Both the position numbers and the translations under genes were made by a program. This document shows, one piece after another, positions 49,701 to 53,323 of a DNA stretch of 64,000 nt. The stretch lies in assembly GCA_032622095.1 (NCBI GenBank), contig CP136061.1, positions 15,128,440 to 15,192,439 of the forward strand, in the 5' to 3' direction. This DNA comes from Siphonodentalium dalli (taxonomy: Eukaryota > Mollusca > Scaphopoda > Gadilida > Siphonodentaliidae). Under the pieces are notes generated by a model. That model was not told where the DNA came from and did not search any database. It saw nothing but the letters and a program-made list of their open reading frames with translations. Within the stretch, counting starts at the first letter, position 1, and each line of letters starts with the position of its first letter.

Positions 49701-49803
49701 TAGCTGAAGCCGCGGTTCGTATTGTTTTAGATAATGTCGTCACCAGTGTTGTTTCGCTCCGACTTCTGGAATGATCCACCCGAACCTTCAGCTTCGCCTG
49801 GCC
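13262..49803 (-). CDS. Divergent DSL (Notch ligand) gene, nine-exon model, 5' end missing
   Basis: Overall span of the hand-built gene; individual exons are listed separately. In transcript order: 49643-49803, 46823-46932, 39033-39152, 35298-35525, 32701-33555, 31529-31679, 22585-22759, 17502-17641, 13262-13712. Exit/entry phases run 2/2, 1/1, 1/1, 1/1, 1/1, 2/2, 0/0, 2/2, which is hard to get by chance. The model encodes about 800 residues: linker, DSL domain, ten complete EGF repeats plus a partial one, a cysteine-free juxtamembrane domain, one transmembrane helix and a tail of about 150 residues. Known Delta/Serrate/Jagged proteins are type I membrane ligands that activate Notch on neighbouring cells. 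Whether this one activates or inhibits cannot be read from the sequence. Signal peptide and most of the N-terminal MNNL region were not located. Introns carry most of the repeats in this window. Confidence 0.75.
13713..14082. other. Intron sequence
   Basis: 3' end of the last intron. A poly-C run lies at about 13756-13769. Nothing else stands out before the MITE at 14083. Confidence 0.5.
14083..14462. mobile_element. Hairpin-pair MITE with TTAA target site, copy A
   Basis: Flanked by TTAA on both sides (14079-14082 and 14463-14466), with terminal inverted repeats CCCTTTACCCAACA and GTTGGGTAAAGGG. TTAA duplication plus CCC-starting termini is the signature of piggyBac-type elements; no transposase is present. 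Inside are two near-perfect hairpins, each with arms based on CCAATGCATTCTCTTATATA then TGCGAG, in opposite orientation (about 14231-14300 and 14370-14437), separated by a T-rich spacer. A near-identical copy lies at 61119-61508. Confidence 0.85.
15029..15079. repeat. Perfect 21-bp-arm hairpin
   Basis: Left arm 15029-15049 starts GTTCAGATAATAAGTTCAAC and is perfectly matched by 15059-15079 across a 9-nt loop. It may be a foldback element remnant or a structured intronic RNA. No coding potential. Confidence 0.9.
15211..15305. repeat. Long hairpin with ~34-bp arms
   Basis: Left arm GTTATAAGCACGGCGTCCGA continuing TTTATAAGT (from 15211) pairs with 15277-15305. Pairing extends inward with one mismatch, leaving a ~25-nt loop containing GCGCCCGGAGG. 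CACGGCGTCC also occurs singly near 12222 and 49590, so this may be a dispersed family. Confidence 0.9.
15306..17501. other. Intron sequence without recognised features
   Basis: AT-rich. Short frames at 16037-16321 (minus) and 16674-16991 (plus) begin with ATG but have no recognisable motif and no splice context, so they are not called. Confidence 0.5.
17502..17641 (-). CDS. Transmembrane exon of the DSL ligand
   Basis: Bounded by a 3' splice site TACTTTATAG before GATATG and a 5' splice site AACAG|GTATGC; enters in phase 0 and leaves in phase 2. It encodes DMIPSSFLMAIAGVLMLIM then ICLVTVVIYVYLY followed at once by MRRRYRARNQERNN. A run of about 25 hydrophobic residues with a strongly basic stop-transfer segment on its C-terminal side is the standard topology of a type I membrane protein with the tail inside the cell. 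Read-through of the donor meets a stop within a few codons, which supports the splice. The 30-bp minisatellite begins only about 20 bp upstream in the intron. Confidence 0.75.
17662..18555. repeat. 30-bp minisatellite with HindIII site in nearly every unit
   Basis: About 30 units of AAGCTTAACACTCTCACGAT then GGTCATATAC. Unit length is kept at 30 bp (occasionally 31), so long frames stay open on both strands; none is a gene. Variants alternate between ATATAC and ATAAAC and between GATGGTCA and GGTGTTCA. The array sits inside an intron, right next to the transmembrane exon, and its last unit merges into the left end of the MITE at 18551. Confidence 0.95.
18551..18794. mobile_element. Second-family hairpin MITE with TTAA flanks
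   Basis: TTAA at 18547-18550 and 18795-18798 bracket termini CCCTCTCACAACGG and CCGGTCATAGAGGG. It contains the same CATTCTCTTATATA/TATAAGAGAATGCA hairpin arms as the 14-kb element, more diverged. Relatives occur at 32518-32686 and, split by another insertion, at about 35793-37820. Confidence 0.7.
18799..19230. other. 5' region of the DIRS element or its flank
   Basis: No clear terminal repeat could be identified by eye. The stretch 19080-19230 directly precedes the gag-like ATG and is probably the element's leader. Confidence 0.4.
19231..20391 (+). pseudogene. DIRS-type retrotransposon: gag-like region plus start of RT (386 codons)
   Basis: The ORF starts at an ATG in good context and opens with a helical, charged region (residues 1-175). 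A CCHC zinc knuckle CFLCLEAGHWKFEC follows at residues 187-200 (C-x2-C-x4-H-x4-C), used by gag proteins to bind nucleic acid. From about residue 285 it runs into the N-terminal part of a reverse transcriptase, including KKRLVLDCRHLN. The frame ends in TAG at 20389-20391 inside the RT domain, where a single-base frameshift moves the continuation to another frame. The domain order gag-RT-RNase H-tyrosine recombinase over 19.2-22.5 kb identifies a DIRS element rather than an integrase-bearing LTR element. It lies in an intron of the DSL gene on the opposite strand. Confidence 0.85.
20410..20885 (+). pseudogene. DIRS reverse transcriptase core
   Basis: Continues the RT domain after the frameshift: KYLGFSWIYEGQCLCTYFVF, then VLPFGISSAAQLFTKI and the catalytic YLDD at 20595-20606. 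LPFG and YLDD are the diagnostic RT motifs. The frame is stopped by a TGA at 20883-20885, after which the same frame continues into RNase H, so this is a single nonsense change in an otherwise continuous pol. Confidence 0.9.
20892..22091 (+). pseudogene. DIRS RNase H with an unusual insertion, and following region
   Basis: Same frame as the RT, downstream of one TGA. RNase H carboxylates are visible: VYTDASGTGYGG (Asp 73), STWRELEAV (Glu in WRELE), KLYTDNKA (Asp 190) and NESADALSRR (Asp 239). Between the first and second motifs there are about 55 extra residues (roughly 89-145, with AQGRGRRSGRPRIAPGASES) not expected in an RNase H fold. The part after residue 245 resembles the linker to the recombinase of DIRS elements. 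The frame closes at 22089-22091, just before the recombinase N-terminal domain. Confidence 0.85.
22150..22533 (+). pseudogene. Truncated DIRS tyrosine recombinase, N-terminal domain
   Basis: Reads KSRADNTVKKYYHNFSKWKS, then CNELPADSINVALFLTDFI and SVVSAHKYSLKWVHEH, the helical core-binding (SAM-like) domain of tyrosine recombinases. After HEHV the similarity stops; the catalytic Arg...His-x-x-Arg...Tyr domain is missing. The sequence passes into an unrelated-looking segment ending in (ATT)n at about 22542-22560, and a host exon starts 25 bp later. The element is therefore 3'-truncated and cannot have been active in this form. Confidence 0.8.
22585..22759 (-). CDS. DSL ligand exon: juxtamembrane region, part 2
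   Basis: 3' splice site GCTCTTCCAG, phase 2 entry; 5' splice site CTA|GTGAGT, phase 0 exit, both matching the neighbouring exons. It encodes TVVTQVSMVVHNKSGTLVDV then RELWEKINIDELDKHLDYTI and a Pro/Ser-rich YTGPVSPIPTGSVSDVRL just before the membrane exon. No cysteine is present, in contrast to the EGF region. One possible N-glycosylation sequon (NKS). Jagged and Delta proteins also have a cysteine-free stretch before the membrane where cleavage occurs; whether this is the same fold cannot be told by eye. The DIRS element ends 25-50 bp from the donor side. Confidence 0.7.
22835..22905. mobile_element. Hairpin MITE-like repeat, third copy
   Basis: GAGGTCCCGGTAGGATGAAT pairs with ATTCACCTTCTTTGGACCTC. 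Same family as 7348-7420. A weaker relative may lie at 23028-23115, where AGGTGCCCACTGGGTG faces CACCCTCTGGGACCT. Confidence 0.65.
23329..23397. mobile_element. Solo hairpin of the TTAA MITE family
   Basis: One near-perfect hairpin (CCAATGCATTCTCTTATATA and complement, loop containing CGACCTATGGTCG) without the terminal repeats seen at 14 and 61 kb. Confidence 0.85.
23398..23918. other. Intron sequence
   Basis: No gene or repeat recognised before the start of the minisatellite. Confidence 0.4.
23919..24297. repeat. 15/16-bp minisatellite, block 1
   Basis: Units ATGACCAACAGCAACA (16 bp) mixed with the 15-bp variants ATGACCAGGGCAACA and ATGACAACAGCAACA. All three minus-strand frames stay open (Leu/Val/Cys/Trp-rich); these are shadows. 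Confidence 0.97.
24298..25288. repeat. Duplicated spacer, copy 1
   Basis: Non-repetitive 990-bp segment between minisatellite blocks, repeated at 26864-27857 with a shift of about 2566 bp and only about three differences by eye (for example AATTAAAAAAATAA against AATTAAACAAATAA). A minus-strand frame stays open through part of it and joins the minisatellite frame; it has no recognisable domain. Confidence 0.9.
25289..26863. repeat. 15/16-bp minisatellite, block 2
   Basis: About 100 units of the same family as block 1. Rare variants (GGGCTACAATGACC near 25741, ATGATCAACAGC near 25829) recur in the same order about 2566 bp further on, so the block was duplicated as a whole. Confidence 0.97.
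26864..27857. repeat. Duplicated spacer, copy 2
   Basis: Second copy of 24298-25288, about 99.7% identical by eye. Together with the adjoining array it forms a tandem segmental duplication of about 2.57 kb. Confidence 0.9.
27858..29997. repeat. 15/16-bp minisatellite, block 3
   Basis: First about 1.5 kb mirrors block 2 at the 2566-bp shift. The rest is further expansion, including a rearranged repeat of the ATGACCAACAGAAACA marker (about 28666 and 29523). Confidence 0.97.
29998..31058. other. Intron sequence
   Basis: No exon supported. Near 30540-30720 there is a GC-richer patch (TACGGCCACCCTAAAACC, CTCGCGGTGGGGCTGCAGG) that looks like a fragment of an unidentified element. About 30748-30847 carries a weak inverted repeat GAACACC...GGTGTTC. 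Confidence 0.4.
31059..31471. mobile_element. TIR MITE, 413 bp
   Basis: Perfect 19-bp terminal inverted repeats: CTATTATAGTGGTATATGA at 31059-31077 and its complement at 31453-31471. No coding capacity. Class uncertain because no clear target-site duplication is seen. Confidence 0.75.
31529..31679 (-). CDS. DSL ligand exon: juxtamembrane region, part 1
   Basis: 3' splice site GTTATTTCAG, phase 1 entry; 5' splice site AACAG|GTAAGAAT, phase 2 exit. It encodes TGRLVIYLNGKVFDEAEEEL then IRSIFILLKFAPYDINIFAE and SYLYFLGLNR. The alternation of beta-like (LVIYLNG) and amphipathic helical segments suggests a small folded domain between the last EGF and the membrane, completed by exon 22585-22759. 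No match to the cysteine-rich domain of Jagged is seen. The junction with exon 32701-33555 is phase-compatible, but EGF11 would then be incomplete, so a small exon between them could be missing. The 3' splice-site region is duplicated in tandem upstream (31708-31745). Confidence 0.65.
31656..31745 (-). repeat. 52-bp tandem duplication of a 3' splice junction
   Basis: The exon start and its splice acceptor (31656-31693) recur almost exactly at 31708-31745, offset by 52 bp. On the minus strand both copies read CGTTATTTCAG then CTACTGGAAGGCTGG, so two equivalent acceptors lie in tandem. Use of the distal one would add 52 nt and shift the frame. Confidence 0.85.
31960..32390. mobile_element. TIR MITE with TTAA target site, 431 bp
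   Basis: TTAA at 31956-31959 and 32391-32394. Termini AGATACTCAATCCGATCAGA and its near-perfect inverse ending GGATTGAGTACCT. AT-rich interior with no transposase. A third TTAA-flanked family, distinct from the CCCTTTACCC MITEs. Confidence 0.8.
32518..32686. mobile_element. Second-family hairpin MITE beside a splice donor
   Basis: Termini TAACCCTTTCATGGCGGGAG and CTCCGGACATGGAAGGTTA. Interior CTCCTCTTATATGTGAGTCT is a diverged version of the CTCTTATATATGCGAG hairpin. Its right end lies about 14 bp inside the intron from the donor of exon 32701-33555. Confidence 0.65.
32701..33555 (-). CDS. DSL ligand exon: seven EGF repeats
   Basis: 855 bp, phase 1 to phase 1. 3' splice site TTATTTTTCAG; 5' splice site CAT|GTAAGTGC. 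After GKYC, which closes EGF3, seven complete six-cysteine EGF modules follow: starting DMCADVTCNNGGTC, QACSSSPCRGEATC, NPCDPNPCHGDSKC, NHCEPPCPSHAVC, NLCEPNPCFRGSTC, DLCNPNPCGEKQSC and HACAENMCANAGKC. An eighth starts (IPCLNKTCEHVHQP) and is cut by the donor. Several begin with calcium-binding-type D-x-D/N patterns, as in EINPC-like openings. Having seven modules in one exon suggests past intron loss or fusion, since EGF modules often have one exon each. Confidence 0.9.
33556..34695. other. Intron with two short tandem duplications
   Basis: A ~44-bp unit (TATATGCGACACCAGTGATT ...) is duplicated at 34045-34132. A 25-bp unit (CAATAAATGTTCACGCTATC ...) occurs 2.4 times from 34391 to about 34450. 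No exon supported. Confidence 0.7.
34696..35350 (-). repeat. 67-bp minisatellite made of an exon end plus its 5' splice site
   Basis: Ten units at an exact 67-bp period (starts 34696, 34763, 34830, 34897, 34964, 35031, 35098, 35165, 35232, 35299). On the minus strand each unit reads CAGGATGAACTTAACGA then GTATACGTGTAGATGCCC and GCCAGGATTTACAG|GTAGGATCACC. That is the last ~50 nt of the EGF3 exon, the donor, and the first bases of the intron. The unit closest to the exon (35299-35350) is the genuine exon end; the nine others lie downstream in the intron. Skipping the first donor meets a stop (GRITVQSG*), so only the first gives a functional product. Confidence 0.92.
35298..35525 (-). CDS. DSL ligand exon: EGF2 and EGF3
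   Basis: 228 bp, phase 1 to phase 1. 3' splice site TTATGTAACAG before GGACTAAATGC; 5' splice site TTTACAG|GTAGGATC. It encodes the last cysteine of EGF1 (GTKC), the whole of EGF2 (RVCAGNTCLNGGSC ... VRCKCPRGWTGTIC) and most of EGF3 (DNCLGNDCMNGATC ... YTCRCPPGFTG), whose sixth cysteine is supplied by the next exon (KYC). Cysteine spacing is canonical and both domains have the C-x-C-P-x-G-[WF]-x-G signature. The distal end of this exon is the seed of the 67-bp minisatellite. Confidence 0.9.
35832..37634. mobile_element. 1.8-kb element with 451-bp direct terminal repeats, TTAA flanked
   Basis: TTAA at 35828-35831 and 37635-37638. Two direct repeats, 35832-36282 and 37184-37634, both exactly 451 bp and about 99% identical by eye, flank a 901-bp interior. 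Each repeat itself begins GGTTACACTGGTGTAAAT and ends with the inverse ATTTACACCAGTGTAACC. The ends are not TG...CA and no gag/pol is present, so it is not an ordinary LTR element. It resembles either a composite of two TIR elements or an unusual LTR-like transposon. It is inserted in a second-family MITE (GACCGGAGCTGCATTGG on the left, hairpin remnants on the right). Confidence 0.8.
37635..37820. mobile_element. Right part of the MITE interrupted by the 1.8-kb element
   Basis: Contains GCCTCGCATATATAAGAGAA and a second diverged hairpin, ending near TCATTCATGGAAGGGTTGA. Its left part lies at about 35793-35831. Confidence 0.6.
37860..38050 (-). mobile_element. Truncated first-family TTAA MITE
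   Basis: Matches one half of the 14-kb and 61-kb elements in reverse orientation: one hairpin arm (GACTCGCATATATAAGAGAA), the AACCGGTTCC-like middle and the terminus TTGGGTAAAGGG followed by TTAA at 38051-38054. Confidence 0.8.
38057..38310. repeat. Dispersed repeat shared with 6.5 kb
   Basis: Diverged copy of 6500-6720 (shared AATAATGCCGATATGGGCTT). Confidence 0.65.
38570..39032 (-). other. G-poor, donor-like intron start
   Basis: On the plus strand this is rich in A and C and nearly lacks G. On the transcribed (minus) strand the intron after the EGF1 exon starts GTAAGTATAAGTAAGTAGCG and repeatedly contains GTGAGT, GTAAGC and TGGG. No coding potential. Confidence 0.6.
39033..39152 (-). CDS. 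DSL ligand exon: second half of DSL domain and EGF1
   Basis: 120 bp, phase 1 to phase 1. 3' splice site TATAATTTCTAG; 5' splice site TACACTG|GTAAGTAT. It encodes SGIETCMATRGMCASNSC then NHGTCLPADDDHICSC and HAGYTG. The first two cysteines complete the DSL domain begun in exon 46823-46932: C4-x9-C5-x5-G-x-C6, slightly shorter than typical DSL. The rest is a short EGF module closed by the next exon (GTKC), as usual in Delta-type proteins where EGF1 directly follows DSL. The 7-kb minisatellite separates it from the preceding exon. Confidence 0.8.
39153..39794. other. Intron sequence with a diverged duplication
   Basis: Two related segments near 39296-39335 and 39341-39380 share TTTGCGCTTCGAGAGCC-like sequence. 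Otherwise nothing recognised. Confidence 0.4.
39795..46822 (-). repeat. 7-kb minisatellite derived from the DSL exon end and its 5' splice site
   Basis: About 105 units of roughly 66 bp. On the minus strand the consensus reads TTCGATCTCAGAGACACAAA then CAGGGAATGTGT and TTCACGTGAGTATGGC followed by TAAGTTTGTAAGATATC. The first part equals the last ~36 nt of the DSL exon (FDLRDTNRECVS). GTGAGTATGG equals its 5' splice site; the rest is the start of the intron. Units carry 5-20% variation, many keep the GTGAGT donor, and some read GTTAAG, CTCGTG or lose it. A higher-order duplication with a shift of 2335 bp covers about 41.4-43.5 kb and 43.7-45.8 kb. Confidence 0.93.
46823..46932 (-). CDS. DSL ligand exon: first half of the DSL domain
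   Basis: 110 bp, phase 2 to phase 1. 3' splice site CATCCATTTTAG before GTTACATATAG; 5' splice site TTTCAC|GTGAGTATGG. It encodes LHIEVKVYCSASYCGKEC then SDVCEVFDLRDTNREC and VS. The pattern V-x-V-x-C-x3-Y-x-G-x2-C-x3-C followed by a cysteine 12 residues on is the N-terminal half of the DSL domain that contacts Notch. The second residue of the usual Y-Y-G is Cys here. An alternative acceptor (ACATATAG) nine bases on gives the wrong phase for the upstream exon. The end of this exon is the seed of the 7-kb minisatellite. Confidence 0.75.
46933..47089. other. Intron sequence next to the DSL exon
   Basis: Open in one minus frame and one plus frame; no splice-phase or domain support for coding. 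Confidence 0.4.
47090..47632. repeat. 30-bp minisatellite
   Basis: About 17 units of GGTCGGTAAGACCAAACCAC then GTACACGGGA. Units near the left edge are diverged (CGACAAGAGG, GGTAAAACGAAAACACG); the others differ only at GTAC/GTGC. Because 30 is a multiple of three, long repetitive frames occur on both strands. The palindromes CCACGTGC/GTGCACGGG and CACGTG are prominent. Confidence 0.96.
47633..48102. other. Intron sequence
   Basis: AT-rich, no gene or repeat recognised. Confidence 0.4.
48103..48360 (+). mobile_element. LINE-like 3' end, copy 1
   Basis: About 250 bp repeated at 57060-57335 (shared TTCCTTCCTGCACTCTATCC, ATATTTTTTCGGATCTAACA and AATTAAATATTGTTTACAC). The segment AAAAGCCTTTCAGGCTTGTT with TCTAATCCCC also resembles 55315-55360. 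Ending in AATTAAATATTG suggests the 3' UTR of a non-LTR element. Assignment is inference. Confidence 0.55.
48388..48463. mobile_element. Hairpin of the TTAA MITE family
   Basis: Near-perfect hairpin (TGCAATGCATTCTCTTAGAT and complement CATATATAAGAGAATGCATT). The T-rich spacer seen in the 14-kb element follows. A possible far end AGGGTTAAG is at about 48798-48806. Confidence 0.75.
48464..49642. other. Intron sequence
   Basis: Contains a poly-T run at about 48720-48742 and the short duplication TTAAGACAACCG near 48805-48827. No exon supported. Confidence 0.4.
49643..49803 (-). CDS. DSL ligand exon: linker before the DSL domain
   Basis: 161 bp, phase 0 to phase 2. Strong 3' splice site TTTTCTTTTGTACAG and 5' splice site TCCAAAAG|GTAGGAC. 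It encodes GQAKLKVRVDHSRSRSETTL then VTTLSKTIRTAASASSRVAL and PVSLWLPNPRSSKR. Joined in phase to exon 46823-46932 this gives W-x9-R-L-x-I-x-V-x-V-x-C, which resembles the segment between the MNNL and DSL domains of Delta proteins (a Trp, then a basic residue, then the first DSL strand). The residues upstream of the Trp match poorly. No upstream exon could be identified, so the start codon and signal peptide are missing from the model. Confidence 0.5.
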
Positions 49804-50390
49804 CTGTACAAAAGAAAATAAGGAAACCATAGTCAGAAATGGTAACGGCGTCAAGATCATAGCAACCACCCCAGTGGGTGTTTATACCTAAATGCAGGTG
49901 AATTATGACGTCATATAATTTTTCTATATTTCTATACCAAGAACGAAAATGCAGTGTATGCTTTTTTGTAAATTTCACACGTGACTTCCGGGGGGTTACT
50001 GCGCAGAATCCAGCAGAAACTACAGGGTGCTCAGATATAACGGAGGAATATTCAGACAACAACAACAAGTGATCAAATTAATTCCCAGGTTCTAGATACT
50101 CCGTTCTTATCGATGATTAATTTCATCTGATAAAAATCATTAGGATATTAGATTAATCGAGGATTAATCACAGCCTTTCTAGTTTGATAACATTATTACC
50201 GTGGCACAGTGTGTGATTAGCCATCTCGATTGTAAACAAATCTTCTACGCGAAATTTGTAAATTAAAAACCAAAACTCGGACACACATACATGTACCAAT
50301 ACGCATTCACATCCACTGAGAAACAACGAAGAAACAATTTTATTTAGAGCCGGCACAGGAATGTGATTTGGGGGCTAACCCCGGGATGGT
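49804..50390. other. Unassigned sequence upstream of the first recognised exon
   Basis: No signal-peptide exon with credible splice sites was found. A minus frame across 49727-50068 is open but unsupported. Confidence 0.4.
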
Positions 50391-50414
50391 CGAATAGACC
50401 GAGAGGTCTATTCC
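50391..50414. repeat. Short perfect hairpin downstream of ORF
   Basis: GAATAGACC and GGTCTATTC with a four-base loop, 75-100 bp beyond the stop of the minus-strand ORF at 50489 and next to GGGGGCTAACCCCGGG. It may be a structured 3' UTR of the element or gene carrying that ORF. Confidence 0.75.
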
Positions 50415-50488
50415 TTCACCCCTCATTTTTTTAGCTTTAATTATTTGTAATCACAAAAAGGAGCATTTTTATACTATTAATCAAATAT

Positions 50489-51142
50489 TCATTTCTGTTT
50501 GTGCTTCTTCTTTTTATGTGGCTTTTCTGTTGAGGATAGTGATGTTGGTTTGTCCTTCCGTTCTTGGTCTTTGCTGCTGGTCATTCGGATCATTCTGTCG
50601 GACTCTCGGAGCACTCTGCTGGACTCAGCTAAAGTCTTGTCGATTCTTTCTTGTTGCTCAGATATTCTTTGCTGCATGGCTCTCTGTTGTTCTTTTTCAT
50701 CCTCATCTTCGAAGTAGTTGTTGTTGTTGTTGGTGGAGGAGCTGGGGGACACCGGGATAAGATGGAATTCCGGTGTCCGTGGTGGCAAGCTGTCCAACTC
50801 CACCTCGAAGCTGGTGGCAGGAACAGCAGGGGTGGTTTCCTGCTCCCTTTCTCCGCTCGCCTCGACGACGACAGCAGGGACCTCCAGCAGATCAACGGAG
50901 TCCCTTCTAGCTGATGCAATGTCGCCTGTCTCCATGCAGGTCGGGTCGTCTGGGCGTCTCTCAGACAACTCAGACCTGCCGGTTGTGACCTTGGACGTCG
51001 GCTGAACCACAAGGGGAGGGGTGACTGGCAGATCAACAGTCACCCCCATCTCCTTCTTCCATTTGGCTCGTCCGGCGGCGTCCCTTCTATTCCTCGCAGG
51101 CGTCTTTTTCTTCGGCGGCCCCTTCTTCTTCCCACTCTTCAT
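50489..51142 (-). CDS. Uncharacterised charged, low-complexity protein
   Basis: 217 codons from the first ATG; the frame is open about 100 nt further upstream (QGLPDPLPGVPDCNAG ...) to a TAG. Basic N-terminus (MKSGKKKGPPKKKTPARNRR), a Pro/Ser/Glu-rich middle, an Asn run (TNNNNNYFEDEDEKEQQ), a Gln/Arg-rich stretch likely to form a coiled coil (QQRISEQQERIDKTLAES), and a lysine-rich C-terminus (EKPHKKKKHKQK) typical of a nuclear signal. I do not recognise the family. Codon use and higher GC differ from the flanks. A retrotransposon ORF1 or a processed gene copy are both possible; about 350 bp beyond its upstream end lies a 1.8-kb repeat element. Confidence 0.5.
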   Translation of the reverse strand: MKSGKKKGPPKKKTPARNRRDAAGRAKWKKEMGVTVDLPVTPPLVVQPTSKVTTGRSELSERRPDDPTCMETGDIASARRDSVDLLEVPAVVVEASGEREQETTPAVPATSFEVELDSLPPRTPEFHLIPVSPSSSTNNNNNYFEDEDEKEQQRAMQQRISEQQERIDKTLAESSRVLRESDRMIRMTSSKDQERKDKPTSLSSTEKPHKKKKHKQK

Positions 51143-51511
51143 AGAACAGGAGGCAGTCTTGGCATTGGCTTCCCGGGTATGTGATCTCTGGATGCCAGCA
51201 TTGCAGTCCGGAACTCCAGGCAAAGGGTCAGGTAATCCCTGCTAGACTGGAGACTCCAGTTAGCAATGTCCAATACCCGACTCTTTTGCACTGCGCCAAC
51301 ACAGCTTCGTGGATTAAGTTCATAAGCCTAATCCAAAACTGTCTCACCGGCGTTAATCACGAGGGCAGCTGCACCCGGATGCGCGACCACACGACTCACC
51401 CGTGCTCAACGCTCTGACAGAGAGGAACTAATGCAACCGAAGCAACCACGACTGGTTCGCTCCACTCCCTGCCAGAGTATAGCCGGCATCGGCGTCAACA
51501 AACACTTTATA
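51143..51511. other. GC-richer sequence upstream of the ORF
   Basis: May be the 5' part of the same mobile element or gene as 50489-51142. No motif recognised. Confidence 0.35.
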
Positions 51512-53323
51512 GGAATCACTGAACTAAATGGTTTCCCATAGGCGACAGTGTTAACGTTTCGGCCAAATTCACTGAATTGAAGCCTGCAGGCCATACCAGT
51601 GATGTTTACCCAGCTAGAATGACAACAGTTGATCACGAAAATGCAAGAAAAATCATAGGTCATGTGTTTACTTTTTTAAATAAATCCCCAAGTCTACGAC
51701 AGGGCTATCTCACAGCCAAATTTGATCTGGAAAAACCCAGAACTACAGCAGCTAGTTAAATAAATTTCCCGCTCACAAAAATCCATTCCCCCATTCATTC
51801 ACCAGTTTAAATTATTTAGATATTATGTACAAATCAAATAAACGCGATGTCACCCTTTAATAACGTGTCGCATGTATCAGGTGAAGGTCATTCTGCAGTT
51901 ACCTTCACCTTTCCACGGTGTACTCGGTGTACTCGCTCCCCGACTCTAGAACACATTTAGCTCCCTGATTCCTATATATATGTATATGTGTGAAACACAG
52001 CGTTTCTTATAGTATTTTATCAAAATATAGACCTTACTGAAATCAAAAATGGATTATATCGAGCAGTAGTGGTTTATTTTTCCAATATGAGGCATCTTGA
52101 AAATTATTGTCCATCCTCAAAATAAAGCCAAAAAAATTAGATTTGTTTTTCAATTTTACTAGCTGATGCATCTCGTATAACTGAAGTATGCCCTTATATG
52201 CCATAATATTACTAAATTGAAGAGGAAATGTTAATGTACATTTTGAGAGGGATATCTTATCCAATTTTAAACACTTTTCATGCAGAATTTGGCAATTTAT
52301 AATAAACATTTACCAAAATTAACAGAAAATAAAAATAAAAAATACTTTAATAGCAATATAAAGCAACCATAAGTCAATTTAAATATCTAAACATAGTGAT
52401 ACAGTATCAGACACAGCTTCAGGCATGACATTTTACCAGATGGCAGGGCATACTGTCTGTTTAAAAAACCTGCCATGACAATTTTGCACGACAGTAACTC
52501 TAGTGGTGGTGCCATAACCCCCCCCCCCCGACTTGGGGTGGGGCTACGGTCCCCGATAAAACTACTGGGGGTGCCGGAAAAGTTTAATTGGGTCAACTGT
52601 CACATTTTCCCAATGGGCGGGGGGGCTAACACTCCTCAAAATTGTGGGGATGGGTCTTTAGACCCCCCTGACCCGCTAATGGTACCTGATGTCCATGCAA
52701 AATTCCCAGATTTGTCACTTTCTTTACTATATACAGGCGAATCCATGGGTTTCTTCTTCAAATATGTCCAAAATTTGGTCATTATCATTTGAAAATAAGA
52801 AAATATGGAATTAACAACTTATCATGGCGAGACGTGAAATTTCGTAAAATTCAAATTGTTCTTATAGGAATCACTGAACTAAATGGTTTCCCATAGGCGA
52901 CAGTGTTAACGTTTCGGCCAAATTCACTGAATTGAAGCCTGCAGGCCATACCAGTGATGTTTACCCAGCTAGATTGACACCAGTTGATCACGAAAATGCA
53001 AGAAAAATCATAGGTCATGTGTTTACTTTTTTAAATAAATCCCCAAGTCTACGACAGGGCTATCTCACAGCCAAATTTGATTTGGAAAAACCCAGAACTA
53101 CAGCAGCTAGTTAAATAAATTTCCCGCTCAATAAATCCATTCCCCCATTCATTCACCAGTTTAAATTATTTAGATATTATGTACAAATCAAATAAACGCG
53201 ATGTCACCCTTTAATAACGTGTCGCATGTATCAGGTGAAGGTCATTCTGCAGTTACCTTCACCTTTAGCATTCCACGGTGTACTCGCTCCCCGACTCTAG
53301 AACACATTTAGCTCCCTGATTCC
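51512..53323. mobile_element. Second 1.8-kb element with ~460-bp direct terminal repeats
   Basis: Direct repeats 51512-51972 (461 bp) and 52867-53323 (457 bp), differing by a few changes and one short duplication (GGTGTACTC), flank an 894-bp interior. Each repeat starts GGAATCACTG and ends CTGATTCC, bordered by TATA on each side. Each contains the same ~80-codon frame (TKWFPIGDSVNVSAKFTEL ... GYLTAKFDLEKPRTTAAS) with a synonymous change between copies. The segment TTTCCCATAGGCGACAGTGT with TAACGTTT resembles TTTTCCATAGGACTCAGTGC with TAACGTTT in the element at 35832-37634, so the two are related. Confidence 0.75.
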
